Made by a program: the position numbers and the translations under genes. DNA of 64,000 nucleotides from Sva-07 sp963698565 (GTDB taxonomy: Bacteria; Actinomycetota; Acidimicrobiia; Acidimicrobiales; Ilumatobacteraceae), in assembly GCA_963698565.1 (NCBI GenBank), contig CAVORH010000011.1, forward strand, positions 89,277 through 153,276, given 5' to 3'. Under the pieces are notes generated by a model. It ran no database searches and was not told where the DNA came from. It saw only the letters and a list, made by a program, of their open reading frames with translations. Positions 36,436 to 44,526 of this stretch are shown here, piece by piece. How positions within the stretch are numbered: the stretch's first letter is position 1; each line of letters starts with the position of its first letter.

Positions 36436-37941
36436 TCAGCGAGGACCGACGGTCGACAGTGCCGGACCGTCGGGATACGAGTCGAGCCGCTCGCCGAGCG
36501 CCAGCCAGAACGCGGCGTAGTTCTCCGGTTCGTCGATGTCGGGGCTGTTGAGGATCATCACGAACTCGATCGTGTCGCCGCTGGTGGCGCCGAGATAGCC
36601 GGCCAGGCCCTTCGCGGCCGGCGGATCGAGGTCGACCGGCGGGTTCCCGAGCGTGCCTGTCTTCGCCCGCAACCGGCCTTCCATCGTCGTGCCGACGAAC
36701 GCGTCCTCCAAGGTTCCGCTGCGGCCCGCGACCGGCAGGCCGTTCGCCACCGCGGTCCCCTCCGACCGCTGCAGTACGGCGAGCACCGCCCCGCACGTCG
36801 CCCGGTTCTCGCTGCTCAGACCGGATCCGTCGACGAGCTTCACGCCCTCCATCGGGACGCCCCACGACCCCAGCGTGCGGGTCACCACGTCGAGGCCTGC
36901 GTTCACGGTGCCGACGCCGCCGTCGGCGACGCCGAGTTCCTTCACGAGCATCTCTGCGGTGTCGTTGTCACTCGTGGTGAGCATCTCGGCGATCACGGCG
37001 TCGAGGGTCTGGGATTCGACGGTCGCCACGACCGGGAGCGCCGGATCGGTGAGGCCGCTCTCCCACCCGTTCGAGATCCGTACGCCCCGTTCGGTGAGGA
37101 GCCGAGCGAACTCGCGGGCGGCGGCCACGTTCGGATCCCGTTCGCGACCGGACCGTCCTCGGACCCGGGAGTCGTTCACCACCAGCGCGTCGTAGGGGCC
37201 GGCCTCGACGAAGGCGACGTCGGCGCCCCAGGCCGGATTGACGAACTCGTCGTCGTAGCGACTGCCGTCGCCGACCACCGAACCACGAATCGCCGTGACC
37301 CCGGCCGCGACGACCGCATCGGCGAGATCGTCGAGCGGAGTCGTGTTGAACTCGGCGAAACGATCACCGTCGGTCGGGAAGTCGGTCGACACCAGCAGCG
37401 GGTCTCCCCCGCCGACCAGGAACAGGTCGCCCTCGATGACCCCGTCCACCGCCGGTGCGGCCTGCACGGTGGTGGTGAACCGATGGTCGGCTCCGAGCAC
37501 GTCGAGCGCCACGGCTGCCACGAACAGCTTCTGCGTGCTCGCCGGGATCACGGCGGCGTCGACGTTGTGAGCGGTGACCGGACGACCGTCGACCGACACG
37601 GCCAGGCACGAGCGCTCGTCGATGAACGCGGCGAGTTGATCCATCGACTCCGAGAGCCGGTTGTCGTTGCCGACATCGGCCATGCTCTCCGGGGCGCGGC
37701 GGTAGCTGAGCACCGATGTCGTGAGCGCGGGGGTGACCGCGGAGACCGACGGCGCCGCCGGAACGGGCCCGGCGGCGTTGCCGTCGACGGCCGCCTCGTG
37801 TTCGTCGGCCTGGCCGTCACTCCACACCACCAGTGCGCTGAGCGCCACCACCGGGATCATCGCCAGGGCGATCAGGCCCAGCAGCGGTGTCCAGCGGTAC
37901 CTCACCGGTCCGGTCACGACGTCGACTCGCATGTTGCTCAT
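36436..37941 (-). CDS. D-alanyl-D-alanine carboxypeptidase/endopeptidase, DacB-type (copy 1)
   Basis: The 501-aa peptidase S13 (PBP4-type) enzyme trims peptidoglycan stem peptides. An N-terminal TM anchor (LLGLIALAMIPVVALSALVV, about 19-38) puts the catalytic domain outside. Motifs: SxxK at Ser135-Lys138 (IPASTQKLF), SxN in TTSDNDTAEMLVKE, and KTG in LRAKTGTLGNPPVD. The large insertion of S13 enzymes lies between the first two motifs. ATG 37941 overlaps the stop of the upstream paralogue (ATGA). The two are clearly related but diverged (see copy 2). Confidence 0.9.
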   Translation of the reverse strand: MSNMRVDVVTGPVRYRWTPLLGLIALAMIPVVALSALVVWSDGQADEHEAAVDGNAAGPVPAAPSVSAVTPALTTSVLSYRRAPESMADVGNDNRLSESMDQLAAFIDERSCLAVSVDGRPVTAHNVDAAVIPASTQKLFVAAVALDVLGADHRFTTTVQAAPAVDGVIEGDLFLVGGGDPLLVSTDFPTDGDRFAEFNTTPLDDLADAVVAAGVTAIRGSVVGDGSRYDDEFVNPAWGADVAFVEAGPYDALVVNDSRVRGRSGRERDPNVAAAREFARLLTERGVRISNGWESGLTDPALPVVATVESQTLDAVIAEMLTTSDNDTAEMLVKELGVADGGVGTVNAGLDVVTRTLGSWGVPMEGVKLVDGSGLSSENRATCGAVLAVLQRSEGTAVANGLPVAGRSGTLEDAFVGTTMEGRLRAKTGTLGNPPVDLDPPAAKGLAGYLGATSGDTIEFVMILNSPDIDEPENYAAFWLALGERLDSYPDGPALSTVGPR

Positions 37942-39419
37942 CGGGGACCCACCATCGCCGGCGTCGGTCCGGCCGGATAGGTGTCGAGCGTGTCCGCGAG
38001 GGCGTCCCAGATCGGTCGGTACTCACTCTGGTCGGAGATCGTCGGACCGTTGAGGATCAGCACGTACTCGACCTCGCCGCCACCCTCGATCGGCAGATAC
38101 CCGCCGAGGGCCTTCACGGCAGGCGGATCGGCGTTGAACGGAGGGTTGTTGAGCGTGCCGGTCTTGCCGCGTAGGCGCCCTTCGACGGAGTGGCCGACGA
38201 AGATGTCGGACAGCGTGCCGGTCTGTCCGGCGATCGGTAGACCCTGCCCGACCGGTGAATCCAGGTCGTATCGCGCGAGCACTTCGGCGAGCGCTGCACA
38301 GGTCAATCGATTGTCGGGACTCAGGCCCGACCCGTCGGCCAGGACCAGCGACTCGACGCTGACTCCCCACTCGGCGAGTTGGTCGCGAATCACCGCGAGC
38401 CCCGCCTCGCGGGTGCCGGGCGCCGTCTCGGTGACGCCGAGTTCCTTCACGACCAGTTCGGCGGTGTTGTTGTCGCTGTTGCCGAGCATCTCGGCGACGA
38501 CCGACGACATCGGCGCCGACTCGACCGAGGCGAGCTCGACCGACCCCGCCGGCGCAGACCCGCTCGACGGTGAGCCGGCAACGGTGACACCGCGAGCTTC
38601 GAGGAGCCGGGTGAACTCGCGGGCTGCACCCTCGTTCGGATCGTTGGCCCGCAGTGGATCTCCCTCCACACGCGAATCGTTCGCCATCAGTGCGTCGTAC
38701 GGTCCCCCTTCGAGGCCCGCGACCCCCACTCCCCACCCGGGCGCGAAGAACTCGTCGTCGTAGCGCGACCCGTCGCCGACCACACCGCCGAGCACGCTGG
38801 TGACGCCGGCTGCAACCACACCGTCGGCCAGCGAGTCGAGCGAGGTCGGTGACGTGACGGAATACAGCTCGAGGTTCGAGGTGGGGTACCAGTCGGAGGA
38901 GAGCAGCGGATCACCGCCACCAACCAGGTAGAGATCGCCTTCGACGACACCGGCGACCGGCGCGGCTGCTGCCTCGACGGTGGTGACGTACCGGAAGTCC
39001 TCGCCCAGACGTTCGAGGGCAACCGCAGCGACGAGCAGTTTCTGGTTGCTCGCTGGAATCACGGCGATCTCCTCGCGGACGGCGCCCACGCTCACGCCGT
39101 CGACGGCGACGACCGCACACGATCGATCGTTGAGCGTCGCCAGGAACGGATCGACCTCACTGCGGAACGCGTCGATGTTGACGTCTCGCGACACGATGCC
39201 CGGCATGCGCCGATAACTGAGGAGGCCGGTCGGCAACGCCGGGGTCGCGGCCGGCACCACGACGGCCGGATCGACCGACGGCGCCGCCTCGTTGTCGTCG
39301 GAAGCGCCCGCCGACCAGCGTTGGATGGCGAAGAGGACCACCGCCGGAACGATGGCGACCGCGCCGAGCACCAACCACGGGCCGGGCCCACGTCCACGTG
39401 TGCCGGCGGGTCGGGTCAC
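37938..39419 (-). CDS. D-alanyl-D-alanine carboxypeptidase/endopeptidase, DacB-type (copy 2)
   Basis: A 493-aa paralogue of the neighbouring gene with the same plan: TM anchor (PWLVLGAVAIVPAVVLFAIQ, about 14-33), SxxK at Ser124-Lys127 (IPASNQKLL), SxN in GNSDNNTAELVVKE and KTG in LRGKTGTLNNPPFN. All three active-site motifs are intact in both copies, so both should be active carboxypeptidases. GTG 39419 overlaps the stop of the acyl-CoA synthetase gene (GTGA) and its own stop overlaps copy 1. Tandem duplication followed by divergence is the simplest reading. Confidence 0.9.
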   Translation of the reverse strand: MTRPAGTRGRGPGPWLVLGAVAIVPAVVLFAIQRWSAGASDDNEAAPSVDPAVVVPAATPALPTGLLSYRRMPGIVSRDVNIDAFRSEVDPFLATLNDRSCAVVAVDGVSVGAVREEIAVIPASNQKLLVAAVALERLGEDFRYVTTVEAAAAPVAGVVEGDLYLVGGGDPLLSSDWYPTSNLELYSVTSPTSLDSLADGVVAAGVTSVLGGVVGDGSRYDDEFFAPGWGVGVAGLEGGPYDALMANDSRVEGDPLRANDPNEGAAREFTRLLEARGVTVAGSPSSGSAPAGSVELASVESAPMSSVVAEMLGNSDNNTAELVVKELGVTETAPGTREAGLAVIRDQLAEWGVSVESLVLADGSGLSPDNRLTCAALAEVLARYDLDSPVGQGLPIAGQTGTLSDIFVGHSVEGRLRGKTGTLNNPPFNADPPAVKALGGYLPIEGGGEVEYVLILNGPTISDQSEYRPIWDALADTLDTYPAGPTPAMVGPR

Positions 39420-41602
39420 CGCTGGTGCGCCTCGCGGAAGCGCGCGTAGCGGATCAGATGTCCGAGCGCGGTCACCGCCTGACCGCCGCTGCCGTAGCAG
39501 AGCCGGCCGAGTCGACGAACCGTGGCCGGGCCCGCGTTGTCCGGGTCGGCAACCGCGAGTTCGGTGGCGACGAGGATCGGCTTGCCGGTCGACAGGCTGA
39601 GCTCATGGGCCGCCTCGGCGAAACGCTCGTCCTGACGCTCGTGATACGCAACGATCCGCTCGAGCCCGTGGTCGGGGTAGAACCGGCCATCGCGCATCAT
39701 TCTCGCCTGGTTGCTCTGGATCCCGATCCCGAGGTAGATCACCGCGTCGACCGCATCGTGCGTGGCGATCAGTTCCATCACCTCGGGGATCGTGTCGCGG
39801 GTCTCGCCGCCGGCGCAGTCGACCGGATTGTTGCGGCTCCAGCGCGGCGGCAACTTCGCATCGATCGCCTCGCGAAGATCGTCCGGAAGCGTCATCAGGT
39901 TGATGTCGCGGTCCCGGGTGATCGCGTCAGCGGTCACCACGCCCCACCCGCCGGCGGTCGTGAGCACCACGGTGTTCCCACCGCGTGGAAGCGGTTGGGT
40001 GGCGAACGTCGCAGCGGCTTCGAAGGCTTCGGTCACCGTTGCAGCCCGCGTGATGCCGGCCGCACGACACTCGCCGTCGAAGATCTTGTCGTTGGCGGCC
40101 AGCGCACCGGTGTGGCTCGCCGCTGCCTGCGCCCCGCCTTCGGTGGCGCCGCCCTTGACCAACACGAGGGGCTTGCGTGCAGCTGCCGTCGCGAGGCGGT
40201 CCATGAGGCCACGCCCGTCGGCGATGCCCTCCACATAGGCGAGCCCGACCGAGGTGGCATCGTCGTCGGCATACCAGTCGAGGTAGTCGGCAACGGTGAC
40301 GGCTGCCGCGTTTCCAGCCGAAACGGCGCGGCTGATCCCGACTCCGCTCGCTCGAGACAGGTTCATGAAACTCGACACGAAGTTGCCGCTCTGGCTCGCG
40401 ACCCCGATGCGGCCAGCGGGCGGATAGGGCGCCACGATCTGAGCGCACAGATCGACCGGCGTGCTGACGACTCCCTGACCGTTGGGCCCGGCGAGGAGCA
40501 TGCCGAGTTCGTCGGCCAGTTCGACCAGCTGCTCCTCGGCAGCTCGGCCCTCGTCACCCGCCTCTCCGTACCCGGCCGACGTGAGGAAGGCGGCGGTGAT
40601 CCCCTTGGCAGCGCAGGCGCGCAGCAGATCAGGGTTGGCGGCAGCGGGGGTGCACACGAACACCAGGTCGATCGCTCCATCCGGCAGCTCCGCGATGTCG
40701 GCGACGGTACGGATGCCGAGCACCTCCTCCCCCTTGAGGTTGGTGCCGTACACGCCGCCCGCGTATCCCGCTGCCAGCAGGTTGTGGAGCGACACGAAAC
40801 CGAACTTGCCGGGGTGGGTCGAGGCGCCGGTCACGAGGACACCACGCGGCTCGAACAGCGCTCGGAACTGCTCGTCGGTGGGCCGCTGACGAGTGACCGC
40901 GCGGGCACCGTCGAATCCGGAACCGAGCTCGACCAGACCGTCGACGGCGACCAGCTCACCGGACGCCTGCACGATCAAGGGGTTGATGTCGACGCTGGCG
41001 ATGTCGTCCCGCTCGGTGACGAGCCGTCCGAGGCCGACCAGGAGGCCGGTCAGCTGCGCCCGATCGACCGCAGCCTCGCCACGGAACGGACCGAGCAGCT
41101 TCTGGGTCGCGAGATCGTCGATCATGCCCGCCGCCGACACGGCGTCGAGCGGCGCCGGCCGGAACACGACGTCCGCAATCGCCTCGGCCAGCACACCGCC
41201 CACGCCCAACATCACGGTCGGGCCGAACTGCGGGTCGCGGATCACACCCGCGATCAGTTCGCGGTTGCCGGAGATCATCGGCGCGACCAGCAGCGACACG
41301 TCACCGTCTTCGGGGCGGGCCGCAGCAAGAAGCTCCTCGGCCGCCGCGAGCACCGCGGCCCGATCGCCGAGACGGAGGCGGACGAGGCCCCGCTCGGTCT
41401 TGTGGGCGATGCGATCACCGTTCAGCTTGACGACGACGGGAAAGCCCAGCTCGACGGCAGCGTCGACGGCCTGGGCGGCGTCGGCAACGACACGCTCAGC
41501 GGCGATCGGCACCCCGAAGTCGGCGAGCAGCGCCTTGGAGTCGCGCTCCGACAGCGTCGTGGACGCGGAGGATCCGGTTGAAGTCGTGTCTGGGGTCGCC
41601 AT
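39416..41602 (-). CDS. ADP/NDP-forming acyl-CoA (acetate-CoA) ligase, fused subunits
   Basis: A 728-aa acyl-CoA synthetase of the NDP-forming superfamily. Domain order is ATP-grasp first (about 20-235, with FPVVVKLNGDRIAHKTERG and DINPLIVQASGELVAVD), then the CoA-binding Rossmann domain (FEPRGVLVTGASTHPGKFG near 250) and the succinyl-CoA-ligase-like domains. Catalytic phospho-histidine is expected in AAASHTGALAAND near 500. The beta-before-alpha order is one of several natural permutations. Substrate could be acetate, propionate or an aryl acid. It leads the two dacB genes by an overlap, a linkage that is probably only transcriptional. Confidence 0.85.
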   Translation of the reverse strand: MATPDTTSTGSSASTTLSERDSKALLADFGVPIAAERVVADAAQAVDAAVELGFPVVVKLNGDRIAHKTERGLVRLRLGDRAAVLAAAEELLAAARPEDGDVSLLVAPMISGNRELIAGVIRDPQFGPTVMLGVGGVLAEAIADVVFRPAPLDAVSAAGMIDDLATQKLLGPFRGEAAVDRAQLTGLLVGLGRLVTERDDIASVDINPLIVQASGELVAVDGLVELGSGFDGARAVTRQRPTDEQFRALFEPRGVLVTGASTHPGKFGFVSLHNLLAAGYAGGVYGTNLKGEEVLGIRTVADIAELPDGAIDLVFVCTPAAANPDLLRACAAKGITAAFLTSAGYGEAGDEGRAAEEQLVELADELGMLLAGPNGQGVVSTPVDLCAQIVAPYPPAGRIGVASQSGNFVSSFMNLSRASGVGISRAVSAGNAAAVTVADYLDWYADDDATSVGLAYVEGIADGRGLMDRLATAAARKPLVLVKGGATEGGAQAAASHTGALAANDKIFDGECRAAGITRAATVTEAFEAAATFATQPLPRGGNTVVLTTAGGWGVVTADAITRDRDINLMTLPDDLREAIDAKLPPRWSRNNPVDCAGGETRDTIPEVMELIATHDAVDAVIYLGIGIQSNQARMMRDGRFYPDHGLERIVAYHERQDERFAEAAHELSLSTGKPILVATELAVADPDNAGPATVRRLGRLCYGSGGQAVTALGHLIRYARFREAHQR

Positions 41603-41671
41603 GCGGTCAACACGGTACCCGTCCGACCTGCTGCGATGTGGTGCACGCGGTGTCGGCGGCCCGGTGTCGTC

Positions 41672-42313
41672 TCAGGTGGGAATCAGCGCGGCGCGGAAGA
41701 ACTCGATGATGTGTTCGCTGCGACGCTCGAGCGCCTCCGGAGCCAGGGGGTCCTCGTCGAGCAGTCCTTCGAGGAAGGGTGCGTCGGAGAAGTAGCTGAG
41801 CAGCGCGCCGTAGCCGGTGAGCAGGAGCTGCTGTGGGTTCTGCTCGCGAAACGTGCCGACGGCCATTTCACGGCCCAGGTAGCCGGCAGCCTGGTCGAAC
41901 ATCGGCCGCAGGACGGCGGCGAGGTCGATGCCGAGGTGCGACCCGCCGTCGATCGCCTCGCGGCGCATCAGCGTCACGTACGACGGGTTGTCGGCGAAGT
42001 AGCCGAACCCGGCCCGCAGCACCTGCTCGATCTTGGGCCAGCCCGTGGCGGTCGACTCGACGGCTTCGGCCAGACGGGCGAACCAGTCCGACAGCAGGCG
42101 TTCGAACACCTCGCCGTACAGGGCCTCCTTCGACGCGAAGTGGTGCAGCAGGCTCGGCCGGCGGATCCCGACCTCGGCGGCGATGTCGTTGAGCGACGTG
42201 CCGCTGTAGCCGTCGTGGGCGAAACACGTGAGCGCCGCGTCGAGGATCTGGTCACGGGTGGACCGACCCTCGACGGGCAGCTCGGTTGCGGTCACGAGGT
42301 GGAGGTCGGACAT
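41672..42313 (-). CDS. TetR-family transcriptional regulator
   Basis: The 213-aa regulator has the DNA-binding domain at about 18-65: STRDQILDAALTCFAHDG, YSGTSLNDIAAEVGIRRPSL, LHHFASKEALYGEVFERLL, a textbook TetR helix-turn-helix. The C-terminal part (FGYFADNPSYVTLMRREAID) is as in TetR proteins of fatty-acid and acyl-CoA gene control. It lies 69 bp upstream of the acyl-CoA ligase gene on the same strand and may regulate it. ATG 42313 is used, since upstream sequence belongs to the gap after sodN. Confidence 0.87.
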   Translation of the reverse strand: MSDLHLVTATELPVEGRSTRDQILDAALTCFAHDGYSGTSLNDIAAEVGIRRPSLLHHFASKEALYGEVFERLLSDWFARLAEAVESTATGWPKIEQVLRAGFGYFADNPSYVTLMRREAIDGGSHLGIDLAAVLRPMFDQAAGYLGREMAVGTFREQNPQQLLLTGYGALLSYFSDAPFLEGLLDEDPLAPEALERRSEHIIEFFRAALIPT

Positions 42314-42368
42314 GGTCCGACGAACGCTACTTCCCGCGTCCGGCGGCGCCTCGCCCGACTCGTACGGC

Positions 42369-42791
42369 TCAGGCCGGCGGGTAGACACCCATCTGCTTCG
42401 CCTTGTCGGTCTGCCAGAAGATGTCGGCGATCTCGTCGATGTAGGCGACCAGCTGCTCACCGACCGCCGGATCCATCGACTTCTTGGCCTCGCCGGCCTG
42501 ATGGATCGCCTTCCAGAACAGTTCGTGCAGCTGCGGGAACGCAGCGAAGTGGTCGGGAGCGAAGAAGTCGGCCCACAGCACCATCAGGTGGTGCTTGGTC
42601 TCCTCGGCGCGCTGTTCCTTGATCAGGATGCAGCGGTTGCGGAAGACCTCGTCGTCCGACTCGGCGTACTTCTTCGCCGTCTTCACCACCGAGAGTGCCT
42701 CGATCTTGGCCTGCGCCGGGTCGTACACCCCGCAGTACAGATCGCAGTGGGCGTGGGCGACGGTGGCCGCAGCGAAAAGCTTGGCGAACAT
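42369..42791 (-). CDS. sodN: Nickel superoxide dismutase, variant hook (Pro5 to Tyr)
   Basis: The 140-aa precursor forms a hexameric Ni enzyme that dismutates superoxide. The leader is 14 residues (MFAKLFAAATVAHA), the same length as the Streptomyces one, followed by mature HCDLYCGVYDP: His1, Cys2 and Cys6 are the Ni ligands, Asp3 and Tyr9 are kept, but position 5 is Tyr where Ni-SODs have Pro. The rest (AQAKIEALSVVKTAKKY, HHLMVLWADFF, ELFWKAIHQAGEAKKSMDP) follows the four-helix bundle. AGGAG stands 7 nt before ATG 42791. The maturation protease is encoded divergently. Confidence 0.93.
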   Translation of the reverse strand: MFAKLFAAATVAHAHCDLYCGVYDPAQAKIEALSVVKTAKKYAESDDEVFRNRCILIKEQRAEETKHHLMVLWADFFAPDHFAAFPQLHELFWKAIHQAGEAKKSMDPAVGEQLVAYIDEIADIFWQTDKAKQMGVYPPA

Positions 42792-42872
42792 GATGACTCC
42801 TGGAGGTAGATGATCGTGGGCGTAGCGAACGGTTCCCGAAGGTCGTTCAGTCGAAACATACACTCCGCGCCC

Positions 42873-43220
42873 GTGGACGTGCTCAAGCCGCCTTCGACGA
42901 ATCGGCGCCGATGGCGTCACCGCCTGCCGCGTCGTTTCGTCGTGGCCGACCGATCGATGGAGCCGACGCTCGTCGACGGTCAGGGACTCGTCGCCATCGG
43001 TTCCTCCCGGGCGCGAGTGGGGCAGATCCGCTGTGTCGAGCATCCCGTCCGTCCCGGCTTCTGGCTGGTGAAGCGGGTGTCCGAGGTGCACGGCGACGGC
43101 ACGATGTCGGTGCTGTCCGACAATCGCGACAGCACACGCGCCGATTCGCGCACCTTCGGCGCGGTGCCCGTCGGCGGGAGCTACCGGGTCGTGCTGCGGA
43201 TACCACGCCGCTGGATGTGA
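42873..43220 (+). CDS. sodX: Nickel-type superoxide dismutase maturation protease SodX
   Basis: The 115-aa S24/S26-family protease removes the SodN leader to expose His1. The signal-peptidase dyad is visible as Ser28 in VADRSMEPTL and Lys67 in GFWLVKRVSEV; GTMSVLSDNRDSTRADSRTFG is the box with the DNxxxSxDSR pattern. No TM helix is seen, so it acts in the cytoplasm, as expected for Ni-SOD. GTG 42873 is chosen because it leaves an 81-bp promoter region to sodN; the frame is open from 42810. Head-to-head pairing with sodN fixes the assignment. Confidence 0.9.
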   Translation: MDVLKPPSTNRRRWRHRLPRRFVVADRSMEPTLVDGQGLVAIGSSRARVGQIRCVEHPVRPGFWLVKRVSEVHGDGTMSVLSDNRDSTRADSRTFGAVPVGGSYRVVLRIPRRWM

Positions 43221-43224
43221 AGGC

Positions 43225-43989
43225 TCACAGCGCCTTGCCGTAGCCGCCGTCGACGACGAGGATCTCGCCGGTCGTCAGTTTCGAGCCGAGCAGGAACCCG
43301 AAGATCGCGTCCTTGACGTCCTCGGGTGTGCAGACGGCACCCACCAGTGTCCTGTCGACGACCGACTGCTTGATCGCGTCGAATGCGTCGCCGAATCCCT
43401 CCTGCAGCCAGGAACCGTCGATGAAGCCTGGGCACACCGTGTTGACCTGCACCTCGGGCCCCAGCACCCGCGCGAGGGTGACCGTCAGGTTGTTGAGGCC
43501 CGCCTTCGACGCGCAGTACGGGATCGAACTCCCGGTGCCGTACACGCCAGCGACGCTCGAGACGTTGACGATCTGTCCCCCGCCGTCGGCCTTCAACGCC
43601 GTCGCTGCGGCCCTCGCCATCTGGAACGGGCCGATCAGGTTGACGCCCATGATCGATGTCCACGTCTCCGATGTGACCGCATCGAGGTCGTGGTGGGGGA
43701 TGAAGCTCGTGGTGCCGGCGTTGTTGACGAGGACGTCGAGCCGTCCGAAGGTGGCGGTTGCGGCATCGACGAGACGGCGACAGTCGTCGTCGTCGGCAAC
43801 GTTCGCCTGAACGGCGATCGCTCGGACCCCGCTCGCTGCTGCCTCGGCGGCCACGGCCTCGGCAGCGTCCTTGGATCGCGAGTAGTTCACGACGACATCA
43901 CAACCGGCCGACGCGAGCGCCAGGGCGGTCGCCCGCCCGACGCCGGTCCCCGCTCCGGTCACGATTGCAGCCTTGCCCGACAGATCCAT
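43225..43989 (-). CDS. Short-chain dehydrogenase/reductase
   Basis: The 254-aa classical SDR is of the FabG type. NAD(P)-binding TGAGTGVG (residues 11-18) follows KAAIVTG, NNAG lies near 90, catalytic Ser in NVSSVAGVYG and the YxxxK pair in YCASKAGLNNL near 155-159. The NYSRSK acidic-free motif after strand 2 favours NADPH. C-terminal TTGEILVVDGGYGKAL is typical. GGAGAG about 8 nt before ATG 43989 supports the start. It is convergent with sodX (4-bp gap) and divergent from the 131-aa gene. Substrate unknown. Confidence 0.88.
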   Translation of the reverse strand: MDLSGKAAIVTGAGTGVGRATALALASAGCDVVVNYSRSKDAAEAVAAEAAASGVRAIAVQANVADDDDCRRLVDAATATFGRLDVLVNNAGTTSFIPHHDLDAVTSETWTSIMGVNLIGPFQMARAAATALKADGGGQIVNVSSVAGVYGTGSSIPYCASKAGLNNLTVTLARVLGPEVQVNTVCPGFIDGSWLQEGFGDAFDAIKQSVVDRTLVGAVCTPEDVKDAIFGFLLGSKLTTGEILVVDGGYGKAL

Positions 43990-44056
43990 GGTGCGCTCTC
44001 CTGTTCCGTTGTGCCGATGTTCACAGCCCGAACGGCCGACCGTAGCCTGGGGCCCC

Positions 44057-44452
44057 ATGCAGATCGTCGCCGCACTCTTCGTCGAGAACTTCGAGATGCG
44101 TCAGGCGCCAGGGCCGTCGACGCGCATCGACATGAGCGGCGTGATGTTCTCGATGGCCGCACCGTCGCCGGCGCCGGTGACGATCGAGCCACACCTGGTG
44201 GCGTTGATCTTCTGCCCGGAGGGTGAGCCGGGCAGCGGCGTGTTCGAGGTCGTGTTCCGGCGGGGTGTCGACGACGACAGCGAACAGATCGCCCGCAACG
44301 TCAGCCCGTTCACCGTCGAGCCCGGCAAGTTCACCTATCGACTCGTCCGCGGCGAGTTGGAGTTCGACGACTACGGCCAGATCTTCGCTCACTGCCGCAT
44401 CGACCAGGGCCCCTGGCACCTCGTCCCCTTCACCCTGCTCCCTCCCGCCTGA
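44057..44452 (+). CDS. Small conserved actinobacterial protein (DUF6941-like)
   Basis: A 131-aa beta-rich cytoplasmic protein. MQIVAALFVENFEMRQ at the start and GVMFSMAAPSPAPV resemble the DUF6941 layout in which an N-terminal MxxxAxFxxx strand is followed by a stretch describing a small beta-sandwich. Repeated strands end with EPGKFTYRLVRGELEFDD and GPWHLVPFTLLPPA. No catalytic residue cluster is visible. It is divergent from the SDR across 67 bp. Family placement is tentative. Confidence 0.6.
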   Translation: MQIVAALFVENFEMRQAPGPSTRIDMSGVMFSMAAPSPAPVTIEPHLVALIFCPEGEPGSGVFEVVFRRGVDDDSEQIARNVSPFTVEPGKFTYRLVRGELEFDDYGQIFAHCRIDQGPWHLVPFTLLPPA

Positions 44453-44457
44453 TTGCA

Positions 44458-44472
44458 CCAGGGGTCAGACCC
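44458..44472. repeat. Copy A of the GGGGTCAGACCC dispersed motif
   Basis: CCAGGGGTCAGACCC lies just after the 131-aa gene's stop. The same core is present, in full palindromic form, at 52565-52589. Here only one side is complete (GGGGTC/GACCC), so the hairpin is weak. Confidence 0.5.
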
Positions 44473-44526
44473 GCGAGGTGATCCGGTTTGGTTCGAGTCG
44501 GTGGGCGGTCGGGTACTGTCGCCCGC

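Noticed and set aside
35677..41581. Long plus-strand frames opposite the LON, dacB and acyl-CoA ligase genes
   Set aside because: Same reason: mirror frames of well-conserved minus-strand genes, no start signals, no family resemblance.
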